From: UBA1381 sp964399965
Lineage (GTDB): Bacteria; Bacillota; Clostridia; UBA1381
DNA length: 64,000 nt
Assembly: GCA_964399965.1 (NCBI GenBank)
Contig: CAYNRX010000007.1
Location: 1-64,000 of the forward strand
Direction: 5' to 3'
Shown here piece after piece: positions 24,633-33,537 of this stretch. The translations under genes and the position numbers were made by a program. Position 1 is the first letter of the stretch. Every line of letters begins with the position of its first letter. A model generated the notes under the pieces. That model was not told where the DNA came from, did not search any database, and worked only from the letters and a program-made list of their open reading frames with translations.

Positions 24633-24639
24633 AACAAAT

Positions 24640-24680
24640 AAAGCGCTTTCATCTGCTATATCCGTGAAAGCGCTTTTAAA
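24640..24680 (+). terminator. Terminator of the HMA protein gene
   Basis: AAAGCGCTTTCA (24640-24651) pairs with TGAAAGCGCTTT (24665-24676), followed by T and A. Confidence 0.8.
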
Positions 24681-24687
24681 GGAAACG

Positions 24688-24711
24688 ATATATGAATAAT
24701 TGTTCATATAT
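24688..24711 (+). promoter_or_regulatory. SmtB/ArsR-type operator upstream of the cadA-like gene
   Basis: ATATATGAA (24688-24696) and TTCATATAT (24703-24711) form a perfect dyad with a six-base spacer, matching the ATATGAACA-type operators of zinc, cadmium and lead sensors of the ArsR family. It is 28 bases before the ATPase start. The ArsR protein at 26932 is the likely ligand. Confidence 0.8.
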
Positions 24712-24738
24712 TTAATTTTATGTTATGGAGGAGAGGTC

Positions 24739-26622
24739 ATGAACAAGAAGCAAAAAAAGATGCTTGCCCGCATAATCATAGCGGCAGCAATGATGATAAT
24801 CTTACATTTTATTCCCGTATTCGGAGTGCTGCGATTTGCGCTCTATCTGATACCTTACATCATCATAGGCTACGACATCCTGATAAAGGCTGCCAAGGGG
24901 ATAAAAAACAGGCAGGTATTCGATGAGAATTTCCTGATGGCGATAGCGACCATAGGAGCGATCGCGCTTGCTTTGTATGACAGGAGCGGAGATTACACAG
25001 AAGCGATAGCGGTTATGCTGTTTTACCAGATAGGCGAGCTGTTTCAGAGTTACGCAGTCGGCAAGAGCCGCCGCAATATCAGCGAGCTGATGGATATCCG
25101 TCCCGATTATGCCAACATAGAGCGAAACGGCGTTATAGAGAAGGTCGATCCCGACGAAGTCAGCCCGGGCAGCATAATAATAGTACAGCCCGGCGAAAAG
25201 GTGCCGATAGACGGAATAGTCGCCGAAGGAAGCTCCAGTCTCAACACCAGCGCCCTCACCGGCGAAAGCGTACCGCGTGATGTAAAAAAAGGCGATGAGA
25301 TAATAAGCGGCTGCATAAATCTAACAGGAGTTTTAAAGATCCGTACAGAAAAAGAATTTGGCGAATCGACCGTCTCCAAAATACTTGACCTAGTCGAAAA
25401 CGCCAGCTCCCGCAAATCGCGGTCGGAAAATTTCATCTCGAAATTCGCCAAGGTTTACACGCCGGCCGTCTGCATAAGTGCTCTCGCTCTGGCACTGCTG
25501 CCGCCTATAGTACGCATGGCCCTCGGCATGGGGGCTGATTGGGGCGAATGGATATACCGCGCGCTCACCTTCCTTGTTATCAGCTGTCCCTGTGCGCTTG
25601 TTGTCAGCATACCTCTCGGTTTCTTTGCCGGGATAGGCGGAGCAAGCAAGGCAGGAGTGCTTGTAAAGGGTTCTAATTATCTGGAGACACTTTCCAAGAC
25701 AAAAATAGTGGTATTTGACAAGACCGGCACCCTGACACAAGGAGTGTTCGAGGTGAACGGTATCCACCATAACAAGCTGGAAAACAAAAAACTTTTAGAA
25801 TACGCCGCTTTGGCTGAGAGCGCTTCTTCACATCCGATAAGCAAAAGTATCCAGCGCGCTTACGGCAAGGAGCTTGACCGCAGCCGTGTTACCGATATAC
25901 AAGAGGTAAGCGGCAGAGGTGTAACGGCAGTTATAGACGGAAAAAATGTAGCAGCGGGAAATAGCAAGCTAATGGAACAGCTGGGAATACCGTATATAAA
26001 CTGCCACCATACCGGCACCATCATCCATATGGCGATAGATAACAAATACGCCGGTCATATTGTGATATCCGATGTTGTAAAACCGACTTCCAAGGCGGCG
26101 GTTGACGCTTTGCGAAGGGCAGGTATAAGCCGAACGGTCATGCTCACCGGCGATGATCGGCGCGTGGGAACCCAGGTGGCCGCCTCCCTCGGCATAGATG
26201 AGGTATACAGTGAACTGCTGCCCGCTGATAAGGTGTCAAAGGTAGAGGAGCTGATGAAAAACACCTCCGGCGCAGGGAAGCTGGCTTTCGTTGGCGATGG
26301 TATAAACGACGCTCCGGTATTGAGCCGCGCGGATATCGGTATCGCCATGGGCGCTATGGGCTCAGATGCGGCGATAGAAGCGGCGGACGTTGTGCTTATG
26401 GACGATGATCCGATGAAGATATCCAAGGCCATAAAAATATCGCGCCGCTGCCTGAGCATAGTATACCAAAATATCGTCTTTGCCGTCGGCATCAAACTTT
26501 TATGCCTGATCCTCGGAGCATTGGGCGCAGCCAATATGTGGCTGGCTATATTTGCCGATGTGGGTGTTATGATACTTGCCGTGTTAAATGCGATACGGGC
26601 TTTATTCGTGAAAAGGCTTTAA
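24739..26622 (+). CDS. cadA: Cadmium/zinc/lead-type P1B ATPase (CadA/ZntA-like)
   Basis: A 627-residue heavy-metal exporter. It begins directly with membrane helices (ARIIIAAAMMIILHFIP), without an HMA domain. The actuator TGES (ALTGESVP), the metal site SCPCALVVSIPLG, DKTGTLTQG, SSHPIS and GDGINDAPVLS are present. The CPC sequence followed by ALVVSIPLGFF is typical of zinc/cadmium/lead ATPases rather than copper ATPases. The ATG at 24739 follows GGAGGAGAGG. Its stop codon (26620-26622) lies within the duplicated target of hairpin-chain copy B. The HMA protein gene precedes it and the ArsR sensor gene follows it. Confidence 0.93.
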   Translation: MNKKQKKMLARIIIAAAMMIILHFIPVFGVLRFALYLIPYIIIGYDILIKAAKGIKNRQVFDENFLMAIATIGAIALALYDRSGDYTEAIAVMLFYQIGELFQSYAVGKSRRNISELMDIRPDYANIERNGVIEKVDPDEVSPGSIIIVQPGEKVPIDGIVAEGSSSLNTSALTGESVPRDVKKGDEIISGCINLTGVLKIRTEKEFGESTVSKILDLVENASSRKSRSENFISKFAKVYTPAVCISALALALLPPIVRMALGMGADWGEWIYRALTFLVISCPCALVVSIPLGFFAGIGGASKAGVLVKGSNYLETLSKTKIVVFDKTGTLTQGVFEVNGIHHNKLENKKLLEYAALAESASSHPISKSIQRAYGKELDRSRVTDIQEVSGRGVTAVIDGKNVAAGNSKLMEQLGIPYINCHHTGTIIHMAIDNKYAGHIVISDVVKPTSKAAVDALRRAGISRTVMLTGDDRRVGTQVAASLGIDEVYSELLPADKVSKVEELMKNTSGAGKLAFVGDGINDAPVLSRADIGIAMGAMGSDAAIEAADVVLMDDDPMKISKAIKISRRCLSIVYQNIVFAVGIKLLCLILGALGAANMWLAIFADVGVMILAVLNAIRALFVKRL

Positions 26623-26624
26623 AA

Positions 26625-26901
26625 TTAGTCAATTGCGAAACCTTTTCGCAATTGATTTCTGGCTAAAGAAGAAAATAAAAGTTCCGTTGATTGGCGGTCT
26701 GCGACCGCTGAAACTTTTATTTTCGCAATTTTTGACGCGTTTTCAGCATTTTTGCTTCGCAAAAATCGGCAGCAAGCTGCCGACCGCGCCGTCTTGCGCG
26801 GTGCGCATGTCGTCAAAAATTGATTGGAATTCGAGGGTTCTACCCTCGAGCTCCTCAGAATAAGGAAATAATTGCAAAACGCTGTCGCGTTTTGCAATTA
26901 T
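26625..26901 (-). repeat. Hairpin-chain element, copy B, expanded form (277 bp)
   Basis: Reverse orientation relative to copies A and D. It has the same five hairpins, but the loop of the CAATTTTTGACG hairpin carries about 65 extra bases made of three more small hairpins: ATTTTTGC with GCAAAAAT, CGGCAGC/GCTGCCG and ACCGCGC/GCGCGGT. The flanking direct repeat is CTTTAAAA (26617-26624) and CTTTAAAA (26905-26912), weaker than for the other copies. The first hairpin is fully paired (ATAATTGCAAAACGC with GCGTTTTGCAATTAT). It ends 30 bases before the ArsR gene start. Confidence 0.9.
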
Positions 26902-26931
26902 CTACTTTAAAATAAGAAAGAGGGAATCAAC

Positions 26932-27288
26932 ATGAACGGTCTTCTGCCGCACGACCACGGGAACAGCTTTGAGTTTCAGCATATGCCCAAAACAGAAGAG
27001 TTTCAGACGGTCGCGGAAATATTCAAGCAGCTCTGCGATCAGACGCGTATAAAAATATTCTGGATACTATGTCACTGCGAGGAATGCGTTATAAACCTGT
27101 CCTCGATTATGGCTATGAGCAGTCCGGCAGTATCCCATCACCTCCGCCAGCTCAAAACATACGGCCTGATAGTGAGCCGGAGGGAAGGCAAAGAGGTATA
27201 TTACCGCGCTGCCGATACCGGGCAGGCGCAGCTTCTGCACAAAATGATAGAAAAAATGGTGGAGATCGCCTGCCCGTCTGATGAATAA
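26932..27288 (+). CDS. ArsR/SmtB-family metal-sensing repressor
   Basis: A 118-residue winged-helix ArsR family regulator. The recognition helix region is SSPAVSHHLRQLKTYGLI, and a metal-binding CxCxxC motif (Cys47, Cys49, Cys52 in LCHCEECV) lies in the helix before it, as in cadmium/lead sensors. Metal binding would release it from the dyad operator upstream of cadA. The start follows AAAGAGGG (26917-26924). It lies behind cadA and hairpin-chain copy B, and its 3' end overlaps or abuts the AraC gene that follows. The metal cannot be settled from sequence; cadmium, lead or zinc fit. Confidence 0.88.
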   Translation: MNGLLPHDHGNSFEFQHMPKTEEFQTVAEIFKQLCDQTRIKIFWILCHCEECVINLSSIMAMSSPAVSHHLRQLKTYGLIVSRREGKEVYYRAADTGQAQLLHKMIEKMVEIACPSDE

Positions 27289-27310
27289 ACAGAGTATGGA
27301 GAAAACAGCA

Positions 27311-28288
27311 ATGAATGATCATGATAAGCTTATTTCAGCTCTTGATGATATACCGGCCGGAAAAGCCATAGTGACGGTACACGGCGGCGGGATATCCTCC
27401 GAAATCCTGTCAGTAAAGACTGACGGTAGGGCAAGCATTGATATCTTTCCGGTATTCCCGGGGGTAGAGCTTTCACTGCACCGTTATGCGGCGGAAAATG
27501 TTATTATCAGTCACCGGCTCCCGGACAATGTCCTGGAGATAAATCATTGCCGCCGGGGACGAATCGGATGGAGTATGGGGGACAATATCAAACTGTACCT
27601 GGGAGCGGGCGATATGTGTTTGCACAGCGCCGACTGCTGCGCCCATTCCTCCATTTCGCTCCCGCTCGGCTATTACGAGGGGATAAAGATATTCGCAGAT
27701 ATCGGCGTGCTGAAAAAGAACTGTCCACCGCTGCTTTACGATGCCGGGATCAGTTTAGAGGATATCCGCAGCAAATTCTGCCAGGTTGCTAAAACCGCCG
27801 TGATACCGGCGAACAGTGAAACAGAAAATCTCTTTTCGGTATTGTATGAGTTGGAGGAGCCGCTGCGTACGCCGTACAACAAGCTCAAAGTGCAGGAGAT
27901 ATTTCTTTGCCTGTCGCGTCTTGAGCCTCCCGCAAAAAGGGATACCGCCCCCTATTTTTCTCAAAAAGCGGAGACTATAAAGCAGATACGGGATTTCCTT
28001 ACCGAAAACCTCGACCGCCGTTTTACGATAGAGGAGCTTTCCCGCAAATATCTGCTCAACACCTCTGCTCTTAAGGAAGCGTTCAAGGCTGTCTATGGCC
28101 TGCCCATAGGCGCATACATGAAAGAATACCGCATACGCCGGGCGATGGAAATGCTCCGCACGACTGATGACAGCATCGCTACGATAGCGGAGCGGGTCGG
28201 CTATGAAACTCAAGGCAAGTTTACCAAGGCCTTTAAAGAGATCGCCGAGCTGCCCCCGAGCAAATACAGAAAACTTTGCCGCCGCTGA
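27311..28288 (+). CDS. AraC-family transcriptional regulator near the metal ATPase
   Basis: A protein of about 325 residues with a divergent N-terminal sensing region (about 1-225) and a C-terminal AraC double helix-turn-helix (DFLTENLDRRFTIEELSRKY through AERVGYETQGKFTKAFKEI). Proteins of this PchR-like type often sit beside cadmium/zinc ATPases in Clostridia. The start at 27311 is preferred because GGAGA lies about eight bases upstream; an in-frame ATG at 27281 overlaps the ArsR stop but has no ribosome-binding site. It is probably co-transcribed with the ArsR gene. Its target and inducer are unknown; several Cys and His in the N-terminal half could bind metal. Confidence 0.82.
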   Translation: MNDHDKLISALDDIPAGKAIVTVHGGGISSEILSVKTDGRASIDIFPVFPGVELSLHRYAAENVIISHRLPDNVLEINHCRRGRIGWSMGDNIKLYLGAGDMCLHSADCCAHSSISLPLGYYEGIKIFADIGVLKKNCPPLLYDAGISLEDIRSKFCQVAKTAVIPANSETENLFSVLYELEEPLRTPYNKLKVQEIFLCLSRLEPPAKRDTAPYFSQKAETIKQIRDFLTENLDRRFTIEELSRKYLLNTSALKEAFKAVYGLPIGAYMKEYRIRRAMEMLRTTDDSIATIAERVGYETQGKFTKAFKEIAELPPSKYRKLCRR

Positions 28289-28308
28289 CAGAGTATGACA
28301 AATAACAC

Positions 28309-28337
28309 TTGCGCATCTGCCGAAAATATGTTACTAT
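28309..28337 (+). promoter_or_regulatory. Weak promoter of the polytopic membrane protein gene
   Basis: TTGCGC (28309-28314), 17 bases, TACTAT (28332-28337), twenty bases before the GTG start. Confidence 0.45.
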
Positions 28338-28356
28338 ATTATTAGAGGTGAACGCA

Positions 28357-29811
28357 GTGAATTTTAAATACAAAGGCTTTAAGGGACTGACGATTTTTGA
28401 TCTTGTCTGTATGGCGGTGATGTGCGGACTGTGCTTTTATATAATTTTTTGGCCGCCGATACACGGTGTGGCCGACCAAGGGGATTTTGAACGCGTTATG
28501 TATCCGTGCGGGATCTCTTTTATAGATGGACGGGAGAATCACCCGTTTTACGACTATATCCAAAACGCTTACGGCATGAGCTTTTCCTATCCCTGGGATA
28601 AGGCGCTCTACGTTTTGCGGCTTCTAATGCTGATACCATGCACGAGTGCGATATATCCTACCGCGATAACAAAAGCCTTATGTGCCGTATTCTGCGGAGG
28701 GACATTTTATATGCCGGTGCTGGCAGCGGTGATGAGCCTTGCTTTCTCTCTCGTATGTACGCTGCTTTTGAGAAATCTTCCGATAAAACATACGGCGGCA
28801 AAATATCTGTTGCTGGCTCTTTTTGTATTTATCTTTTTCGACGGTACGCATATAACAGCCTTTAACAGCCTGTACGGCCAGGCGATGATGATATTGGGGC
28901 TTATGATGTATATTCTCGCCTGCGTATTGCTTGTAAAACACGAAAATGATCAAAAGCGACGCTATACCGTTTTCTACTTTATCTCCTGCGTAATGCTTCT
29001 GGGAGCAAAATTGCAATGTGTCGCCTGTCTGCCGTTTATGCTTTTGGTATATGTATACCTGTGGCGCAAATGGGACTTTTGGCGTCTCACAGCGGTATTG
29101 GCGGTATGCACGGTATGGTTTGGAGGGCTTAATTATGTGATAAACGGCATTGGGCTAAATATCGACACCCAGTATAACAGCGTTTTTTACGGTATATTGA
29201 AGGATAGCGAGGATCCGGAGCAGGACCTTGTCGACCTCGGGCTTGACCCTGCGCTGGCGGCCGATGCCGGCAAACATGCCTACTTATCGCCGGAAGAATA
29301 TACCTATCCTCCGCGCTCCCCGCAGCTTGAGGAAATGTTTTACAGCAAGATGAATAACGGCGTACTGATAAAGTATTACATAACTCATCCTCTGCGGCTT
29401 TTACAGGGAATGGAGATAACGGCAAATTCCGCGTTTAACACAGAGATCGGCATGGGGACGTATGAGGAAGGGGCGGGACTGCCGCCCGGGGAGAGCGACT
29501 ATCGCTTCAGCCTGTGGAACGAGCTGCATCAGAAGCTGCCGGGTACGCTGCTTTTTATAATCCCTGCTTATCTTATCTTTATAGGAGGAGGTTTATTTGA
29601 AGCCCTGGCGCACAAGAACCGCTATGCCTGGATATTTCTCCTCATAATGGCTATGGGAGCTATACAATTTCCTATGCCATATCTTGGCAACGGCAATGCT
29701 GATATACCGAAGCAGCTGTATCTTTTCAATCTCTGTTTCGATATCGGCCTCGTGACCACGGTTTGTTACGTATTTTCCAGGCTGTATTCAGCTGTAAAAA
29801 AGCGGCGGTGA
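28357..29811 (+). CDS. Polytopic membrane protein, unknown function
   Basis: A 484-residue protein with about ten hydrophobic segments. After the first helix comes a conserved-looking extracellular loop with GVADQGDFERVMYP and ENHPFYDYIQ; a large loop (about 280-370) separates two groups of helices; the end is basic (VKKRR). The helix and loop layout recalls membrane glycosyltransferases or polymer-linked enzymes of the GT-C type, but I cannot point to a diagnostic motif, so no function is given. The GTG at 28357 follows GAGGTG (28345-28350). It is monocistronic and ends before the terminator at 29877. Confidence 0.75.
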   Translation: MNFKYKGFKGLTIFDLVCMAVMCGLCFYIIFWPPIHGVADQGDFERVMYPCGISFIDGRENHPFYDYIQNAYGMSFSYPWDKALYVLRLLMLIPCTSAIYPTAITKALCAVFCGGTFYMPVLAAVMSLAFSLVCTLLLRNLPIKHTAAKYLLLALFVFIFFDGTHITAFNSLYGQAMMILGLMMYILACVLLVKHENDQKRRYTVFYFISCVMLLGAKLQCVACLPFMLLVYVYLWRKWDFWRLTAVLAVCTVWFGGLNYVINGIGLNIDTQYNSVFYGILKDSEDPEQDLVDLGLDPALAADAGKHAYLSPEEYTYPPRSPQLEEMFYSKMNNGVLIKYYITHPLRLLQGMEITANSAFNTEIGMGTYEEGAGLPPGESDYRFSLWNELHQKLPGTLLFIIPAYLIFIGGGLFEALAHKNRYAWIFLLIMAMGAIQFPMPYLGNGNADIPKQLYLFNLCFDIGLVTTVCYVFSRLYSAVKKRR

Positions 29812-29876
29812 AAATTTTGTCGGACGATTTTTTGGCATTCGACAAAAGCTCCCCGTTTTCACAAAAGGATAAAAGC

Positions 29877-29917
29877 GCCCGCATGGAGAATATATCTTCC
29901 GTACGGGCATTTTTTTG
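29877..29917 (+). terminator. Terminator before the sigma F operon
   Basis: GCCCG (29877-29881) with CGGGC (29904-29908), extended by an imperfect TGGAG/CTTCC inner stem, followed by a run of eight T. Confidence 0.8.
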
Positions 29918-29951
29918 CCTGAAAATAATCACAGGGAGAGATTACATAGCT

Positions 29952-30284
29952 ATGAAGATAACCAGAAACAGAAGGACGGTCACAGTCGATCTTTCAGGAG
30001 AGATAGACCATCATTCTATACGCGAGATCCGTGAGGAGATAGACAGGACGCTGGAGCGGTCGGGAGCGGTAAACGTGGCCTTTGATCTTTCAAACGTCAG
30101 CTTTATGGACAGTTCCGGCATCGGCCTTATATTGGGCCGGTACAAAAAAGTACGAGCTTTCGGAGGACAGATAATTATTATCGGAGCGTCCGAGGCGATA
30201 AAGAAGCTGCTTAAAATGTCGGGCGTCAGCGATATAGTGATCATGGTCGAAACAGGCAGCGATATCACGGGGGTGATAAAATGA
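29952..30284 (+). CDS. spoIIAA: Anti-sigma F factor antagonist SpoIIAA
   Basis: A 110-residue STAS-domain protein. Unphosphorylated SpoIIAA binds SpoIIAB and frees sigma F in the forespore. The phosphorylation region FMDSSGIGLILGRY is present, with the target Ser at about 55. The ATG at 29952 follows GGGAGAG about twelve bases upstream. The gene overlaps spoIIAB by four bases (ATGA), in the classical operon order. SpoIIE, the phosphatase that activates it, is not in the window. Confidence 0.93.
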   Translation: MKITRNRRTVTVDLSGEIDHHSIREIREEIDRTLERSGAVNVAFDLSNVSFMDSSGIGLILGRYKKVRAFGGQIIIIGASEAIKKLLKMSGVSDIVIMVETGSDITGVIK

Positions 30285-30703
30285 ATAACAGCATGAGACT
30301 GGAATTTGACAGCTTGTCTCAGAACGAGCAGTTCGCCCGTTCGGTGATAGCAGCCTTTATCCTCCCTTTAAATCCCAGCTTGGACGAGCTTGGCGATGTA
30401 AAAACCGCTGTTTCCGAAGCGGTGACAAACGCCGTGATCCACGGCTACAGCGGCGGTGAAGGAACAGTGATCATGGAAGCTGAGCTTTGCGGCCGCACCC
30501 TGACGGTCACCGTTGCCGACAGCGGCAGGGGCATAGACGATATCGAAAAAGCACGTAAACCTCTCTACAGCGGCTGCCCCGAGCAGGAGCGCTCCGGCAT
30601 GGGATTTACGATAATGGAAAGCTTTATGGATGAGGTGAGAGTAAAGAGCGAGTCTGGCCGGGGCACGGCGGTGACCATGGTGAAAACGATCGGGGTGATA
30701 TGA
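30281..30703 (+). CDS. spoIIAB: Anti-sigma F factor SpoIIAB
   Basis: A 140-residue GHKL-type kinase that holds sigma F inactive and phosphorylates SpoIIAA. The ATP-binding boxes are clear: N-box EAVTNAVIHGY, G1 DSGRGI and G2 GMGFTIM. It overlaps spoIIAA upstream and sigF downstream by four bases each, which supports coupled synthesis at fixed ratio. Length is typical. Confidence 0.95.
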   Translation: MNNSMRLEFDSLSQNEQFARSVIAAFILPLNPSLDELGDVKTAVSEAVTNAVIHGYSGGEGTVIMEAELCGRTLTVTVADSGRGIDDIEKARKPLYSGCPEQERSGMGFTIMESFMDEVRVKSESGRGTAVTMVKTIGVI

Positions 30704-31422
30704 TCGTGGCAGATGATCAGGCTCTTTTGGAAATGGCCGCAGGCGGCGACGCTGAAGCGCAGAAACGGTTGGTCGAAGAAAACATGGGGCTTGTGTGGAG
30801 CGTGGTAAAAAGATTTTCCGGCAGGGGGTATGAGCTTGAAGACCTGGCACAAGTGGGGGCGATCGGCCTTATAAAGGCAGTGCGACATTTCGATACTCAG
30901 TACAATGTGAGATTTTCCACCTACGCCGTACCTATGATAATCGGTGAAATAAAGCGGTTTTTGCGCGATGATGGCCCGATTAAGGTTAGCCGCACGCTTA
31001 AAGAAGCCGCTTCCAAGGGCAGGCGCGCCGAGGAACAGCTTCGCCGTGAGCTGGGGCGGGAACCGACGATAGGAGAGATATCCCAACGATGCGGGATAGA
31101 GGCGGATATGCTCTCCGAAGCCTTTGACGCCTCGGCTTCGCCCGAATCCATATATGACACCGTCTATGATGACGGAGGAAAGACGCTTACCGTATTGGAT
31201 AAGTTGTCCACAAGCAGCCAGGAGGAAACGATAATAAACCGGGTCATGGTAGAAACGATACTGCGCAGCCTGAAACCGCGTGAACGGCAGGTCCTTGTGA
31301 TGCGCTATTTCCAGGGCAAGACCCAGTCAGAGATAGCGCGCCTTATCGGCGTATCGCAGGTGCAGGTATCGCGTATAGAAAAAAACACCATTCAACGGAT
31401 ACGTGAAAAATGGTCTGAATGA
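30700..31422 (+). CDS. sigF: RNA polymerase sigma F factor
   Basis: A 240-residue sigma-70 family factor for early forespore genes. Region 2 includes ENMGLVWSVVKRF and DLAQVGAIGLIKAVRHFD, region 3 has RTLKEAASKGRRAEEQL, and region 4 ends with LKPRERQVLVMRYFQGKTQSEIA and SQVQVSRIEK. The gene order spoIIAA-spoIIAB-sigF and the length identify it as sigma F rather than sigma G. The start overlaps the spoIIAB stop. A sigma H promoter would be expected upstream of spoIIAA; I did not find a convincing one. Confidence 0.95.
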   Translation: MIVADDQALLEMAAGGDAEAQKRLVEENMGLVWSVVKRFSGRGYELEDLAQVGAIGLIKAVRHFDTQYNVRFSTYAVPMIIGEIKRFLRDDGPIKVSRTLKEAASKGRRAEEQLRRELGREPTIGEISQRCGIEADMLSEAFDASASPESIYDTVYDDGGKTLTVLDKLSTSSQEETIINRVMVETILRSLKPRERQVLVMRYFQGKTQSEIARLIGVSQVQVSRIEKNTIQRIREKWSE

Positions 31423-31502
31423 TTATTCCTATTGTGCAGCTCTTTAGTTGATGATACGAACAAATTTTCCTGAATTTAGACGAAAATTTTTTGTATCTCC
31501 TA

Positions 31503-31531
31503 TTGAAAAAGTATTTATTTTGTGATACAAT
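31503..31531 (+). promoter_or_regulatory. Promoter of ftsH
   Basis: TTGAAA (31503-31508), 17 bases, TACAAT (31526-31531). The leader to the start codon is about 120 bases. Just upstream, ACAAATTTTC and GAAAATTTTTTGT (31458-31494) could form a terminator-like hairpin for the sigma F operon. Confidence 0.75.
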
Positions 31532-31655
31532 ATAACCGTTCTGTTTTATTTAATAAGCAAATGACAAATGCAGAATTATTCCGCAGAAGCGTTACATATA
31601 TGAGCTGCATAACAAATAGCGGCGGACGCCTGCAGTAAAAGAGGTGTTTAGTGAA

Positions 31656-33476
31656 TTGAAGAAGCATTGGAAGCTGGGGAGCCTTATCTCGTGGGCAGCC
31701 GTTGTGCTTATCCTGTTCCTGCTGTTTGAGATGTTTACCAATAGCATGAACCAGTCAAGGACCATCCCCTATTCGGAGCTTGTCTCGGCAATAAGTTCGG
31801 AGCGCGTTTCGGAGCTGGTGATAAACGAGGACGGAACGGCAAGGGCAAATATCAGTTATGAGAACGGCAGCTCGGAGATAGTTTCGGTCGTTATCCCTTC
31901 CGTGACTGCATTGCAGGAGGATACAGGCGGCAAGATGGCCGAACAGATGGAAAACGGCTTGCTCAAGCAGGAGATAGTGCGGGCGAAGGTGCCGTGGCTG
32001 TCGCTGATGAGCATATTTTTGCCGATAATAGCCATCTTTGTGATATTTTTCCTGTTTTTCAGAAAAGGCGGCGGAGGTGCGGTAAATACCTTTACCAAAA
32101 GCCGTGCAAGGCTGGCGACTGCGCAGAATGTCACCTTTGACGATGTGGCCGGGGCGGTCGAGGAAAAGGCTGAGCTTCAGGAGCTGGTAGAGTTTTTGAA
32201 GAATCCGCAGAAGTTTATAAATCTGGGGGCAAGGATCCCCAAGGGCGTCTTGTTGGTCGGTTCTCCGGGAACGGGAAAAACGCTTCTGGCAAAGGCTGTG
32301 GCCGGGGAAGCGGGAGTGCCGTTTTTTTCCATCAGCGGCTCGGATTTTGTGGAGCTCTATGTTGGCGTAGGCGCTTCCAGGGTTCGCGATTTGTTTGAGC
32401 AGGCGAAAAAGAACCGTCCGTGTATAATATTTATAGACGAGATAGATGCTGTGGGCAGAAAACGCGGCGCAGGCATTGGCGGCGGCCATGACGAAAGGGA
32501 ACAGACGCTCAATCAGCTGCTTGTGGAAATGGATGGTTTCGGTGTGAATGAGGGCGTTATTATGATAGCGGCCACGAACCGCCCCGATATACTTGATCCG
32601 GCACTTTTGCGCCCGGGACGATTCGACCGGCAAGTGGTTGTTGATCTGCCCGATGTGAAAGGTCGCGAGGAGATACTTAAGGTGCATTCGCGAAAGAAAC
32701 AGCTTTCAAAAGAGGTGGATCTGAAAAAAATTGCCAAAGCGACCGTTGGTTATTCGGGAGCCGATCTGGAGAACCTTATGAATGAGGCGGCGATATTTGC
32801 AGCCAGACGCGGCCATGACAGCATCAGTGAACGCGATGTTGAGGACGCTAATGTTAAGGTGATGATGGGCGCGGAAAAGCGTTCAAAGATAATAGGCGAA
32901 AAGGAAAGGAAGCTGACAGCCTATCATGAGGCCGGCCATGCGGTGCTGGCAAAAATACTTGACGATACGACATCCATACATCAGGTGTCGATCATTCCTC
33001 GCGGAAGGGCTGGAGGTTATACGATGTATCTGCCTTCGGAGGATAAGACGTACGTCTCCAGGAATGAGATACTTGACCGCATAATGATACTTTTGGGAGG
33101 GCGTGTCGCCGAGGCGTTAGTCATGGATGATATATCCAGCGGAGCCTCGGGAGATATCCAGCACGCGACCCGGATCGCGCGTCAGATGGTCGTGCGTTAC
33201 GGTATGAGCAGCCGTATGGGGCCAATTTCCTACGATGACGGGGACGAGGTATTCCTTGGACGTGATTATGGCCATTCGAAGGAATATTCCGAAAAGATAG
33301 CTGCTGAGATAGACGAGGAGATAAGAGATATCATAAATGGTCAGTACGTAAAAACAGAACAGTTGCTTAAGGAGAATATGCCTGTTTTGGAAGCAGTTGC
33401 TCAAAAGCTGCTCGAGTCGGAAACGATAGACGAGGATGAGTTTAATGAGTGCTTCCATGCGGTGTATAATAAATAG
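31656..33476 (+). CDS. ftsH: ATP-dependent zinc metalloprotease FtsH
   Basis: A 606-residue membrane AAA protease that degrades misfolded membrane and short-lived cytosolic proteins. Two N-terminal helices (about 8-28 and 120-138) bracket an extracytoplasmic region. The AAA domain has Walker A GSPGTGKT, Walker B FIDEID and the second region of homology (ATNRPDILDPALLRPGRFDR). The protease site is HEAGH with a downstream Asp. A TTG start at 31656 fits GAGGTG (31641-31646) with nine bases spacing; a GTG at 31644 lies on that site. The present stop TAG (33474-33476) is supplied by a hairpin-chain remnant. Without the insert the frame would run on for NKEEFINE and stop at the start of the next gene. 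Confidence 0.95.
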   Translation: MKKHWKLGSLISWAAVVLILFLLFEMFTNSMNQSRTIPYSELVSAISSERVSELVINEDGTARANISYENGSSEIVSVVIPSVTALQEDTGGKMAEQMENGLLKQEIVRAKVPWLSLMSIFLPIIAIFVIFFLFFRKGGGGAVNTFTKSRARLATAQNVTFDDVAGAVEEKAELQELVEFLKNPQKFINLGARIPKGVLLVGSPGTGKTLLAKAVAGEAGVPFFSISGSDFVELYVGVGASRVRDLFEQAKKNRPCIIFIDEIDAVGRKRGAGIGGGHDEREQTLNQLLVEMDGFGVNEGVIMIAATNRPDILDPALLRPGRFDRQVVVDLPDVKGREEILKVHSRKKQLSKEVDLKKIAKATVGYSGADLENLMNEAAIFAARRGHDSISERDVEDANVKVMMGAEKRSKIIGEKERKLTAYHEAGHAVLAKILDDTTSIHQVSIIPRGRAGGYTMYLPSEDKTYVSRNEILDRIMILLGGRVAEALVMDDISSGASGDIQHATRIARQMVVRYGMSSRMGPISYDDGDEVFLGRDYGHSKEYSEKIAAEIDEEIRDIINGQYVKTEQLLKENMPVLEAVAQKLLESETIDEDEFNECFHAVYNK

Positions 33477-33518
33477 TCAATTGTGGAATTTTTTCGTAAT
33501 TATTTAGTGTATAATAAA
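33462..33518 (-). repeat. Hairpin-chain element, remnant copy E (33 bp) with 12-bp target duplication
   Basis: GTGTATAATAAA occurs at 33462-33473 and again at 33507-33518, a perfect 12-bp direct repeat. Between them 33 bases (33474-33506) keep only the two ends of the element: TAGTCAATTG on the left and a degenerate copy of the ATAATTGC end (GTAATTATTTA) on the right. This is the expected footprint of an internal deletion. It provides the ftsH stop codon and ends 31 bases before the next start codon, like the full copies. Confidence 0.85.
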
Positions 33519-33537
33519 AACAAGGAGGAATTTATCA

